A stretch of DNA of 48,561 nucleotides from CAMLOF01 sp041913045 (GTDB lineage: Bacteria > Pseudomonadota > Gammaproteobacteria > Burkholderiales > Burkholderiaceae_C). The notes under the pieces are model-generated. The model saw nothing but the letters and a program-made list of their open reading frames with translations, was not told the origin of the DNA and did not search any database. The translations under genes were made by a program, and so were the position numbers. Where the stretch lies: assembly GCA_041913045.1 (NCBI GenBank), contig JAYSGB010000031.1:1-48561 (forward strand), read 5' to 3'. Shown one piece after another: positions 28,396 through 36,993 of the stretch. Position 1 is the first letter of the stretch; each line of letters starts with the position of its first letter.

Positions 28396-29307
28396 TCAAG
28401 GCCGTTGGCGGCTTACCCACAGCACACCGGACACCACCAGCACCGTACCCGCCAGAATCCAGCCGTTGAAAGGTTCGTCCAGTATGAACACCCCCATGAG
28501 GATGGTGGACATGGGACCGATCATGCCGGTCTGCGCCGCCAGCCCCGAGCCGATACGCTCGATGGCCATCATCACCATCATCACCGGCGCGGCGGTGCAG
28601 GCCACGGCGTTGAGCACCGACAGCCAGATGACCTCGGGCGCGACCAGCGCTGCAGACATGGGCCGCAACAGAACGAACTGCAGCAGGCACAGCAGGCAGG
28701 CCACGGTGGTGGCCAGGCCCACCAGCCGCAGGGAACCCAGGCGTTTCACCATCTCACCGCTGTAGACCAGATAGATGGCATAGCTGATGGCGCTGCCGAA
28801 CACCAGCAGCGCGCCCAATGCGGTGGACCAGCCGTCAAAACTCACCTCGTGGCCGAACACCAGCAGCACACCGGCGTAACTCAGCGCCATGGCGCCTGCC
28901 TGCCGCGGGGTGATGGCACGCTTGTAGAGCACCCAGCCCAGCACCAGCACCAGCGTGGGGTTGAGGTAGAGGATAAGCCGCTCCAGGCTGGCGCTGATGT
29001 ACTGCAGACCCCAGAAATCCAGGAAGCTGGCGAGGTAGTAACCACTCACTCCCAACCCCAGAATGCCCAGCCAGTCGCGCCGTGTGAGCGGCACCACCGG
29101 CGTGCTGGCGCGGTAGGTGGCCCACCATGTCATGGCAAGGAACAGCGGCAACGCGAACAGCATGCGGTACATGATGAGCGTGACCGCGTCCACCCCGTAC
29201 CGGTAGGCCAGCTTGACGATGATGGCCTTGCCGCTGAACGCGATGGAACCAGCCACCGCCAACAAGAGACCGGTGGTGAGGGACGCCTTGTGAGAGGGTT
29301 GTGACAT
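28396..29307 (-). CDS. EamA/DMT-family transporter
   Basis: This second EamA-type exporter has 303 residues and about ten hydrophobic segments. The first repeat starts with LLLAVAGSIAFSGKAIIVKL, and the second includes ALLVFGSAISYAIYLVYSG and ends with LDEPFNGWILAGTVLVVSG. It is not a close copy of the transporter at 26018. The gene starts 12 bases after the spermidine-synthase-like stop and ends 31 bases before the SDR start, which supports co-transcription. The substrate is not predictable. Confidence 0.88.
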   Translation of the reverse strand: MSQPSHKASLTTGLLLAVAGSIAFSGKAIIVKLAYRYGVDAVTLIMYRMLFALPLFLAMTWWATYRASTPVVPLTRRDWLGILGLGVSGYYLASFLDFWGLQYISASLERLILYLNPTLVLVLGWVLYKRAITPRQAGAMALSYAGVLLVFGHEVSFDGWSTALGALLVFGSAISYAIYLVYSGEMVKRLGSLRLVGLATTVACLLCLLQFVLLRPMSAALVAPEVIWLSVLNAVACTAAPVMMVMMAIERIGSGLAAQTGMIGPMSTILMGVFILDEPFNGWILAGTVLVVSGVLWVSRQRP

Positions 29308-29319
29308 GGCTGCCTTCCC

Positions 29320-30105
29320 TCAAGGCGCGACGGGCTTGAACACCCGCAGCCACTTGGTGGCGGGCAGCCCCCAGCGCTCCTGGATCACCTCGGCGCGGGC
29401 CAGCAATTCCATGCGCGTGGGGTGTTGGGGCGTGCGCAGCGCCAGCACGATGGTGTTTCCCTCGCGCGTGGGGCGGAAGGCCCAAACGGCATCGGTGCCA
29501 AAGGCTTCGCAGATTTTTTCCAGCGAGCGCTCGTAGCTTGCGTCGCGCCCGAAGAGGTTGACCGTCATGGCGCCTTCGTCGGTCAGCAGGCGGCGGCAGT
29601 CGGCGTAGAACTCGGTGCTGTCGAGCACCGGCGCGGCGGCTTCGTGGTCGTACAGGTCCACCTGAAGGGCATCTACCAACCCGTGGAAAGGTTCGTGTTT
29701 TGCCACCTCTGCCGCGTCACCCAGGATGACGCGCAGCTTTGCGCTGTCGGGCGGTAGCTTGAACCAGGTACGGCAGGCTGCCACCACCTGCGGGTTGATC
29801 TCGATGGCGGTGGTGTCCATGCGCAGCTTCTTGAAGTGAAACTTGGTCAGCGCCGCCGACCCCAGCCCCAGCTGCCAGGCGTGCCTGGAAGCCACGCTGT
29901 CGGGATCGACGAACAGCAGCCACGCCACCATGCGCTGCACGTACTCCAGTTCAATGTCGAAGGGTTTGTCGATGAGCATCGAGCCCTGTATCCACTCGGT
30001 CCCCAGGTGCAGGAAGCGCACCTCGCCGTCTTCGGAGATGGTGACTTCAGGCAAGCCTGCGGTTTCAGAGCCGCCACCACGGGCGGCATTGCGCTGGCGG
30101 GCCAT
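29320..30105 (-). CDS. Spermidine synthase-like methyltransferase-fold protein
   Basis: This 261-residue protein has the polyamine synthase fold. A beta-rich N-terminal piece (ISEDGEVRFLHLGTEWIQGSM) precedes a Rossmann domain with WQLGLGSAALTKF and MDTTAIEINPQVV. The active-site stretch of true spermidine synthases is not conserved: the equivalent here reads LQVDLYDHEA. It is therefore likely one of the many SpeE-like proteins of uncertain substrate. Its ATG shares one base with the stop of the upstream glycosylase gene (TGATG), a sign of translational coupling. Confidence 0.8.
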   Translation of the reverse strand: MARQRNAARGGGSETAGLPEVTISEDGEVRFLHLGTEWIQGSMLIDKPFDIELEYVQRMVAWLLFVDPDSVASRHAWQLGLGSAALTKFHFKKLRMDTTAIEINPQVVAACRTWFKLPPDSAKLRVILGDAAEVAKHEPFHGLVDALQVDLYDHEAAAPVLDSTEFYADCRRLLTDEGAMTVNLFGRDASYERSLEKICEAFGTDAVWAFRPTREGNTIVLALRTPQHPTRMELLARAEVIQERWGLPATKWLRVFKPVAP

Positions 30106-30641
30106 CAGACAGCCCCTTCGGTCAGCAAGCCATGGTGTTCAAACACCTCGCGCCAGGCAGCAAGCTTGCGCTCGAAGCTCCAGCTGGCATTGGCCGGGCT
30201 GGTGGAGGGCAGCCGGTACACGGGCAGGCCCAGGGCGCGGGTGTGGCGCGCGTGGCGGAAGCTTTCGCCGCCGTTGTGAGCAATGGCTTGCAGGCGGGGG
30301 CAGCGATGGCGCAGGCCTTGCAGGTCGTTCAGGCGGGCATTGCGGATGGCGCTGTCGAGGCTGCCCTCACGCTCACAGGCGGCATAGACGTCCCACACGC
30401 CCAGGCCATGGGCGCGCAACACGTCGGTTCTTTCGTTGTAGGGCATATCGGTCAGCGGCTCGCCCCACAGGGCGCCGAGAATCTTCCAGAAATGGTTTTG
30501 TGGGTGGGCATAGTAACGCTGCGCCTGCAGCGACGCGACGCTGGGAAAGCTCCCCAGCACCAGCAAGCGTGTGCGTTCATCCAGGATGGGGGCCAGCCCC
30601 TGAAGGGTATCGCTCATTGAAGCGTTCACGGGCGCACTCAT
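30105..30641 (-). CDS. DNA-deoxyinosine (hypoxanthine) glycosylase, UDG superfamily
   Basis: This base-excision repair enzyme probably removes hypoxanthine from deaminated adenine. The 178-residue protein has LVLGSFPSVASLQAQRYYAH and NHFWKILGALWGEP at the N-terminus and LPSTSPANASWSFERKL at the C-terminus, the three signature blocks of the small UDG family with this activity. The start at 30641 forms an ATGA overlap of 4 bases with the tatD stop; an alternative ATG lies at 30617. The product is probably coupled to tatD, which also encodes a DNA-processing enzyme in known cases. Confidence 0.88.
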   Translation of the reverse strand: MSAPVNASMSDTLQGLAPILDERTRLLVLGSFPSVASLQAQRYYAHPQNHFWKILGALWGEPLTDMPYNERTDVLRAHGLGVWDVYAACEREGSLDSAIRNARLNDLQGLRHRCPRLQAIAHNGGESFRHARHTRALGLPVYRLPSTSPANASWSFERKLAAWREVFEHHGLLTEGAV

Positions 30642-31510
30642 GCAGCATGCTCCAGGGCACGCAGCCTGGGCAGCGCGACCAAGGCGTTGTTGCTGGTGGC
30701 CTGTGCCAGTGCATCGGCAGGCAACCCGCGCAGGCCCGCCACCACCTCGCCAATGCGCGGCAATTCCGCCGGGGTGTTGATGCCCTGCGGCTGGCCAGCG
30801 CCGCGCTGCGCAGCAGGCACGTACAGCCATTGCGGGGGAATGTCGGGCGCGTCGGTTTCCAGCACCAGCGCGTCCAGCGGCAATTGCGCTGCCAGGCGGC
30901 GCAACTGGCGGGCCGTGTCGAACGTGACCGCACCGCCAAAGCCAAGCTTGAAGCCCAGGGCCAGGAAGGCCTGAGCCTGCTGTTCACTGCCGTTGAAGGC
31001 ATGGGCAATACCGCCCGCCACGGGCTGACCCTGTGCCGCCATGCCGCGCAGCTGCTTGAGCAACTGGTCGGCCGAACGCCGCACGTGCAGGATCACCGGC
31101 AGGCCATGGCGCTGCGCCAGGCGCAACTGCTCACGGTAGAAGTGGAGCTGCCGCTCACGCATGGCGGGCTCACAAAGCGCGGGCACGAAGAAGTCCAGGC
31201 CGATTTCGCCCACGGCCACCAGGCGCGGGTCGTCACGTGCTTCGTGCAATGCCTGGTCCAGCGCGGCCAGGTCGGCGTCTGCGGCTTGCGGCACATACAG
31301 GGGGTGAATGCCCAGGGCGTAGGCATCGCCAGTGCGGTGGGCCAGGTCACGCACGGTTTCCCAGTTCTGGCGCATCACGGCAGGCAGCACGCACAGGCCC
31401 ACGCCGTGCTCGCGCGCCAGGGCCCGGGCTGCAAGTCCGCGGGCATGGTCTGAGCCGAACTCCGGCGCATCTAGATGGCAATGGGTATCTGTCCACATGG
31501 GACTTTGCAT
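30638..31510 (-). CDS. TatD-family metal-dependent hydrolase (DNase)
   Basis: This TIM-barrel hydrolase of 290 residues has the metal ligands in order: DTHCHLD (about residues 8-14), Glu in VAVGEIGLDFF, His in VILHVRRS, His in GIAHAFNG, and Asp in LETDAPDIPPQW. TatD enzymes remove 3'-end nucleotides from DNA and RNA and help in DNA repair and quality control. The start at 31510 was taken; the ATG at 31498 (MWTDTH) is equally possible and neither has a strong ribosome-binding site. It heads a same-strand run of five genes. Confidence 0.9.
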   Translation of the reverse strand: MQSPMWTDTHCHLDAPEFGSDHARGLAARALAREHGVGLCVLPAVMRQNWETVRDLAHRTGDAYALGIHPLYVPQAADADLAALDQALHEARDDPRLVAVGEIGLDFFVPALCEPAMRERQLHFYREQLRLAQRHGLPVILHVRRSADQLLKQLRGMAAQGQPVAGGIAHAFNGSEQQAQAFLALGFKLGFGGAVTFDTARQLRRLAAQLPLDALVLETDAPDIPPQWLYVPAAQRGAGQPQGINTPAELPRIGEVVAGLRGLPADALAQATSNNALVALPRLRALEHAA

Positions 31511-31592
31511 TATTGCCCAGGGTCACGCCACGGGCCGTGCGGCACAATCTAACCCGTACATCACAAAAATACTCCACGCCGAGGGACGTCGC

Positions 31593-33293
31593 TTGAAACT
31601 CAAATCGCGGTTCCTGCTGCTCGCCGCATCGCTCATCATCCCGGCTACGCTGGTGGCCTGGGGAGTGTTCCAGCTGATTGCTGAGAACGTGATCGAGCGC
31701 TGGGGCCAGCGGGTGGTGGGTATACAGGTGCGCTACGACAGCGCACGCTTGCTGCAACCCATAGAGCGTGAGATTGCGCTGGCCAAGCAGATGGCGCAGT
31801 CGCAGGTGCTCAAACGCTGGGCCAGGTCGCCCGAGGACCCTGAACTGCACGCGCAGGCCCTGGCCGAGATGGAAAACTACCGCCAGAACTTCCGCGACCA
31901 CAGCTTCTTTGTAGCCTTGCGGGATTCCGGTGGTTATTACCACAACAATGCCAGCAACGAGTACGCGGCGCAGCCCCTGCGCTACCAGCTCAAGCCCGAC
32001 AACCCGGCCGACGCTTGGTTTTACGGCCTGATTGAACAGAACCGCGAATTCCACCTCAACGTCAACCCAGACCAGGAACTCAAAGTCACCAAACTGTGGG
32101 TGGACGTATTGATGCGCGACGGCGACCGCACGGTGGGCGTGGTGGGCACCGGCATTTCGCTGGAGGAGTTCCTTAGCAACGTGGTGGACATTGGCCAGCC
32201 GGGCATCACCAGCCTGTTCGTGGATTCCACGGGTGCCATACAGCTCTACCGCGACCAGAAGCTGATCGACTACGCCAGCTTCGTGAAACCGGAAGGCCAG
32301 AAAAGCCTGGTCACCCAGCTGCTGGACGACCCGCAGGACCAGGTGCGTCTGCAGCAGCACCTGGAGACGCTGCGGCAGAACATGACCCTGGCAGAACCGG
32401 TGCGCAACGACTTTGTGACTGTGGGCGGCAAGCGCCATCTGCTGGGTGTGGCGTACCTGCCCACCATAGGCTGGTACGAGGTGACGCTGATGGACCTGGA
32501 CGAGCTGATGCCCGTGAGCCAGTTCGCCCCGGTGGCGGCGGTGTTTGCCGTCACCTTGCTGGCCACGCTGCTGTTGCTGCACCTTACCCTGCGCGCCTGG
32601 GTGCTCAACCCTGTTGCTGCACTGGAAAAGGCCATGCTGCGCGTGCGCGACGGAGACCTGGGGCCTTCCGTACTGCCCAGTGCGCGTGGCGAAATCGGGC
32701 AGCTGATTGAACACTTTGGCGCCATGGCCAACGCCATACGTGACAACACCCGCGACTTGGAACAGAAGGTACACGAACGCACCGAGGCGCTGGACCGGCT
32801 GGCACGCATCGACCCCCTTACCGGGCTGGTCAACCGCCGCGGCATGAACGAGTTGCTGGAAAACGTGGCCCTGCGCAGCCGACGCGAAGGTGGCAGCTAT
32901 GGCGTCATCTACCTAGACGTGGACTGGTTCAAAAAGATCAACGACACCCTGGGGCATGCGGCGGGCGACACCGCGCTGGTGACCGTGGCAGGTTTGCTGC
33001 GCGCGAATATCCGCCCCTACGACCATGCAGCCCGCTGGGGTGGAGACGAGTTCCTGGTACTGCTCACACCCTGCGACCACGCCCTGCTGGAAAAGGTTGG
33101 CGAACGCATACGCGCTGACGTTGAACAGCAGACGCGTGATGGCGGGCGACCGCTGACGTTGAGCATGGGCGGATACCTTGCCGACGGAGGGGACAACACC
33201 GAAGAAGTCTTGCACCGTGTGGACGAAGCGCTGTACGCTGCCAAGGATGCCGGGCGCAATGCTTTCCGCCTGGCGACGGACGACCCGACATGA
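31593..33293 (+). CDS. Diguanylate cyclase with Cache sensor domain
   Basis: This membrane sensor makes c-di-GMP from two GTP. With the TTG start at 31593 it has 566 residues; GAGGGA lies 6 bases upstream and the product begins MKLKSRFLLLAASLI, a membrane helix. A periplasmic Cache-type domain (about 30-305) follows, then a second membrane helix, a HAMP-like linker and a coiled coil (LEQKVHERTEALDRL). The GGDEF domain is intact (GGDEF at 483-487), with the inhibitory I-site RPYD at 474-477, so product feedback is likely. Its stop overlaps the next gene's start by 4 bases. Confidence 0.92.
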   Translation: MKLKSRFLLLAASLIIPATLVAWGVFQLIAENVIERWGQRVVGIQVRYDSARLLQPIEREIALAKQMAQSQVLKRWARSPEDPELHAQALAEMENYRQNFRDHSFFVALRDSGGYYHNNASNEYAAQPLRYQLKPDNPADAWFYGLIEQNREFHLNVNPDQELKVTKLWVDVLMRDGDRTVGVVGTGISLEEFLSNVVDIGQPGITSLFVDSTGAIQLYRDQKLIDYASFVKPEGQKSLVTQLLDDPQDQVRLQQHLETLRQNMTLAEPVRNDFVTVGGKRHLLGVAYLPTIGWYEVTLMDLDELMPVSQFAPVAAVFAVTLLATLLLLHLTLRAWVLNPVAALEKAMLRVRDGDLGPSVLPSARGEIGQLIEHFGAMANAIRDNTRDLEQKVHERTEALDRLARIDPLTGLVNRRGMNELLENVALRSRREGGSYGVIYLDVDWFKKINDTLGHAAGDTALVTVAGLLRANIRPYDHAARWGGDEFLVLLTPCDHALLEKVGERIRADVEQQTRDGGRPLTLSMGGYLADGGDNTEEVLHRVDEALYAAKDAGRNAFRLATDDPT

Positions 33294-34066
33294 ACGACAA
33301 CCGCCACCTCACCATCATCACTGGCGCATCGCGCGGCATGGGCCTGGCCATGGCCCGCCAGCTGCTGGCGCCCGACCGCGTTCTGCTGTGCATATCCCGC
33401 CAGACCAGCGACGACCTGGCCCATGAAGCCATGGCGCGCGGCGCGCACCTGGAACAATGGTCGCAAGACCTGGCCGAAACGGAAGAATCTGCCGAACGGC
33501 TGGAGCGCTGGCTGCACAGCCTGCACGCCCCAGGCATCGTCAGTGCCACGCTGATCAACAACGCGGGGGTGATCCCGCGCATTGGCCCCATCGACCACTG
33601 CCCGCCCGGCGAACTGGCACGGGCACTGCGCGTGGGGCTTGAGGCCCCGATGCTGCTCACGGCTGCCTTCCTGCGCGCCACGCGTGCCTGGGTGGACGGC
33701 GGCTGGGAAGGCCCGCGCAAGGTGCTCAACATCTCGTCCGGGCTGGGGCGCCGTGCCATGGCGGCGCAAGCGCCCTACTGCGCCGCCAAGGCGGGCATGG
33801 ACCATTTCAGCCGCTGCACAGCGCTGGACGAGGCAAGTAACCCCAAAGGTGCGCGCATCGTCTCGCTGGCCCCTGGCGTGATAGACACCGACATGCAGAC
33901 CCAATTGCGCGCGGGTGCGCCCGCCGAGTTCCCGGACCTCGAACGCTTTGTCAGCCTGCAACGCGATGGACTGCTGAGCACACCAGAGGACGCCGCCCGC
34001 CAAGTGCTGGCCTACCTGGAACGGAAAGACTTCGGCAGCCAGCCCGTGGCCGACGTGCGGGACTGA
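33290..34066 (+). CDS. Short-chain dehydrogenase/reductase (sepiapterin reductase-like)
   Basis: This 258-residue SDR has a complete catalytic set: TGASRGMG near the N-terminus, NNAGV, NISSG and YCAAK. The long central insertion and the C-terminal LAPGVIDTDMQTQLR resemble the sepiapterin/benzil reductase group. The substrate is uncertain. The ATG overlaps the diguanylate cyclase stop (ATGA), so the two are translated together, although a functional link is not obvious. The histidine phosphatase gene starts 5 bases after its stop. Confidence 0.88.
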   Translation: MNDNRHLTIITGASRGMGLAMARQLLAPDRVLLCISRQTSDDLAHEAMARGAHLEQWSQDLAETEESAERLERWLHSLHAPGIVSATLINNAGVIPRIGPIDHCPPGELARALRVGLEAPMLLTAAFLRATRAWVDGGWEGPRKVLNISSGLGRRAMAAQAPYCAAKAGMDHFSRCTALDEASNPKGARIVSLAPGVIDTDMQTQLRAGAPAEFPDLERFVSLQRDGLLSTPEDAARQVLAYLERKDFGSQPVADVRD

Positions 34067-34071
34067 GCGCG

Positions 34072-34668
34072 ATGGGTAGCGTTGACAAGCACGACGACAC
34101 GCGCCGCCGGGTGTTGCTGGCCACATTGGCCCTGCCTGCCACATCCTGGGCGCGAGAAGACAGCACCGGTTTCTGGCCACTGGCCAGGGAAGGCGGCAAC
34201 GTTTTCCTGATGCGCCACGCATCCACCGAGCCCGGAACAGGGGACCCGCCCAATTTCACTCTCGGAATCTGTGCCACCCAACGCAACCTCAGCGAGCGCG
34301 GGCGGCGCGAGGCAAGGCTGGTCGGTGAACGCTTCGCCAGCGAAAAAGTGCAACTGACCCGTGTGCGCAGCAGCGCCTGGTGCCGCTGCGTCGACACGGC
34401 CCAGCTCGCATTCGGCAGTGCCAAACCCCAGGTCTGGCCGGCCCTTAACTCGTTCTTCCAGGGCCAGGGAGACGGCGACGCCCAGGGCAGAGACGTGCTG
34501 CAGGCGGCGGCCGCCCTCCGTGCCACGGAGAACTGGATGCTGGTGACCCACCAGGTCAACATCACACAACTCACTGGCGTGTACCCCGCCATGGGCGAAA
34601 TCCTGCTCACGCGCCCCGTTTCCGGCACAGCGCCAAGCCTACGTGTGCTGGCCCGCTGGACACCCTGA
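34072..34668 (+). CDS. Exported histidine phosphatase superfamily protein
   Basis: This 198-residue protein has a signal sequence (TRRRVLLATLALPATSWA; the Arg cluster is Tat-like), followed by the phosphohistidine motif MRHAST at about residues 47-52. Later blocks include NLSERGRREARLVG, VRSSAWCRCVDTAQLAF and LVTHQVNITQLTG, which supply the second catalytic His and arginines of the superfamily. It is probably a periplasmic phosphatase; the substrate is unknown. It ends a three-gene run after the cyclase and SDR. Confidence 0.82.
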   Translation: MGSVDKHDDTRRRVLLATLALPATSWAREDSTGFWPLAREGGNVFLMRHASTEPGTGDPPNFTLGICATQRNLSERGRREARLVGERFASEKVQLTRVRSSAWCRCVDTAQLAFGSAKPQVWPALNSFFQGQGDGDAQGRDVLQAAAALRATENWMLVTHQVNITQLTGVYPAMGEILLTRPVSGTAPSLRVLARWTP

Positions 34669-34786
34669 CGGAACCCGACCTGCCGCCCTGGCGACACAAG
34701 CGGCGCCCGTGCAGCCCAAGGCTCCCACTGCGGGCATAAGATGTGAGTTTGTGCCTTCCCAACCTTCACACTTACCGGAGCCATCC

Positions 34787-35971
34787 ATGAGCAGAGAAGT
34801 CGTCGTCGTCAGCGCAGTGCGCACCGCCATTGGCACCTTTGGCGGCAGCCTCAAGGACATCCCGCCCACCGAGCTGGGCGCCCTGGTGGTCAAGGAATCC
34901 CTGGCGCGCGCCAACACCAGCGGCCAGGACGTCGGCCACGTCGTCTTCGGCCACGTCGTCAACACCGAACCCAAGGACATGTACCTCTCGCGCGTGGCTG
35001 CCATCAACGGCGGCTGCGCAGAGGGCACCCCCGCCTTCAACGTCAACCGCCTGTGCGGCTCCGGCCTGCAGGCCATCGTCTCGGCCAGCCAGTCCATCCT
35101 GCTGGGTGACACCGACATCGCCATTGGCGGTGGTGCCGAGTGCATGAGCCGCGCCCCCTTCGCCAGCCTGAACATGCGCTGGGGCGCGCGCATGGGCGAC
35201 ACCAAGATGGTGGACATGATGATCGGCGCGCTGCACGACCCCTTCCACACCATCCACATGGGCGTGACGGCAGAGAACATCGCTGCCAAGTGGGGTATCA
35301 CCCGCGAAGACCAGGACCGCCTGGCCGTGGAAAGCCACAACCGTGCGCAGAAGGCCACGGAAGCGGGCCACTTCAAGGGCCAGATCGTGCCGGTGATGCT
35401 CAAGAGCAAGAAGGGCGAGGTGGCCTACGAGACCGACGAACACTTCCGCCCCAACGCCACGATGGAGGACATGGCCAAGCTCAAGCCCGTGTTCCTGAAG
35501 GAAAACGGCACGGTCACGGCGGGCAACGCCTCGGGCATCAACGACGCGGCGGCGGCCGTGGTGCTGATGGAAGCGGGCACGGCCAAGGCGCGTGGCCTGC
35601 AGCCCATGGCACGCCTGGTGGCCTACGCGCACGCCGGGGTGGACCCGAAGTACATGGGCATCGGCCCGGTGCCTGCGTCCAAGCTGGCTCTGCAGAAGGC
35701 GGGGCTGAGTGTGAACGACCTGGACGTGATCGAGGCGAACGAGGCCTTTGCGGCGCAGGCTTGCGCGGTCACGCGCGACCTGGGGCTGGACCCGGCCAAG
35801 GTCAACCCCAACGGCTCGGGCATCTCGCTGGGTCACCCCATCGGGGCCACGGGCGCGCTCATCACCGTGAAGGCGCTGCACGAGCTGCAGCGCATCAACG
35901 GCCGCTACGCGCTGGTGACGATGTGCATCGGCGGCGGCCAGGGCATTGCCGCCATCTTTGAACGTGTGTAA
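34787..35971 (+). CDS. bktB: Beta-ketothiolase (acetyl-CoA C-acyltransferase), BktB type
   Basis: This thiolase condenses or cleaves 3-ketoacyl-CoA. The 394-residue protein matches, from memory, the BktB enzyme of Cupriavidus closely along its length (SREVVVVSAVRTAIGTFGGS; NRLCGSGLQ; NPNGSGISLGHPIGATGA). The catalytic residues fall at C90, about H350 and C380, as in BktB. BktB accepts C4-C6 substrates and feeds polyhydroxyalkanoate synthesis in known hosts; here it could equally serve beta-oxidation. The start at 34787 has GGAG 7 bases upstream; a longer in-frame reading from 34643 has no support. A Bug-type binding protein gene follows 19 bases later. Confidence 0.93.
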   Translation: MSREVVVVSAVRTAIGTFGGSLKDIPPTELGALVVKESLARANTSGQDVGHVVFGHVVNTEPKDMYLSRVAAINGGCAEGTPAFNVNRLCGSGLQAIVSASQSILLGDTDIAIGGGAECMSRAPFASLNMRWGARMGDTKMVDMMIGALHDPFHTIHMGVTAENIAAKWGITREDQDRLAVESHNRAQKATEAGHFKGQIVPVMLKSKKGEVAYETDEHFRPNATMEDMAKLKPVFLKENGTVTAGNASGINDAAAAVVLMEAGTAKARGLQPMARLVAYAHAGVDPKYMGIGPVPASKLALQKAGLSVNDLDVIEANEAFAAQACAVTRDLGLDPAKVNPNGSGISLGHPIGATGALITVKALHELQRINGRYALVTMCIGGGQGIAAIFERV

Positions 35972-35990
35972 CCCACAGGAGTACCTGAAT

Positions 35991-36980
35991 ATGTTGAAGA
36001 AACCGACATCCCTGCCCCGTCGCACCCTGCTGGGCGCCTGCGTGGCGCTGGCCTCGTCCTTGTGCATGGGTCCTGCGCTGGCCCAGTCCGGTCAACCTAT
36101 CAAGCTGATGGTGGGCTTCCCCGCAGGCGGCGGCACCGACGCCATCGCCCGCCTGCTGGCCGAGCCGCTGAAAGACGCCATGGGCACCGCCGTGGTGGTG
36201 GACAACAAGGCAGGCGCGGGAGGGCAGATTGCGGCCCAGGCCCTCAAGGCCGCGCCAGCCGACGGGCACACGCTGTTCCTGTCGCACGACCACAGCATTT
36301 CCATCCTGCCCCAGGTGATGAAGGCCCCAGGCTTCGATCCGGCCAAGGACTTCGTGCCGGTGGCAGGCTTCGCCACCTTCGTCAATGCGCTGGCCATCTC
36401 GGGCGGAACCCCTGCCAAGTCTTACAAAGACTACGTGACCTGGGTAAAGAACAACGGCGGCAAGAGCGCCGTGGGCATCCCCGCGCCAGCGTCTGTGCCG
36501 CAGTTCCTGGTGCAGGTGCTTGCCAAGAAGAACGGTTTCGATCTGGTGGCGGCCCCCTACCGTGGCAGCGCCCCCATGATGGCCGACATGCTGGGCAACC
36601 AGATACCGGCGGGCGTGGGCTCCATTCCCGACTTCATTGAAAACCACAAGGCAGGCAAGCTGCAGGTGGTGGCGGTGATGGGCAAGGAGCGACAGGCCAT
36701 CATGCCCGAGGTGCCCACCTTTGCAGAACTGGGCATCACCGGCTTTGAGGACGTGCCCTACTACGGCATTTTTGCGCCCGCAGGCACGCCAAAGGCCATG
36801 ATCGACCAGCTGGGCGCCGCCGTGGCCAAGGCGCTGACCGCTCCCGGCGTGAAGGACAAGCTCACCGCCATGGGCCTGAGCGTGGGCTACATGAGCGCCG
36901 AACAACTGGGCCAGCGCGAACGCGCCTATACCCAGACGTGGGCACGCATCATCAAGGAAAGCGGCTTCCAGCCGCAATGA
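35991..36980 (+). CDS. Bug-family tripartite tricarboxylate transporter substrate-binding protein
   Basis: This periplasmic solute-binding protein of the TctC/Bug family has 329 residues. A signal peptide (LPRRTLLGACVALASSL, cleavage likely after ALA) precedes IKLMVGFPAGGGTDAIARLL, the family signature that wraps the ligand carboxylate. Later blocks are NKAGAGGQIAAQAL and YYGIFAPAGTPKAMIDQL. The start at 35991 has AGGAG about 10 bases upstream. No membrane components (TctA/TctB) are nearby, which is usual: betaproteobacteria carry many orphan Bug genes. The ligand is unknown; placement after a thiolase hints at a carboxylic acid. Confidence 0.92.
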   Translation: MLKKPTSLPRRTLLGACVALASSLCMGPALAQSGQPIKLMVGFPAGGGTDAIARLLAEPLKDAMGTAVVVDNKAGAGGQIAAQALKAAPADGHTLFLSHDHSISILPQVMKAPGFDPAKDFVPVAGFATFVNALAISGGTPAKSYKDYVTWVKNNGGKSAVGIPAPASVPQFLVQVLAKKNGFDLVAAPYRGSAPMMADMLGNQIPAGVGSIPDFIENHKAGKLQVVAVMGKERQAIMPEVPTFAELGITGFEDVPYYGIFAPAGTPKAMIDQLGAAVAKALTAPGVKDKLTAMGLSVGYMSAEQLGQRERAYTQTWARIIKESGFQPQ

Positions 36981-36993
36981 ACCCCGGGGCGGC

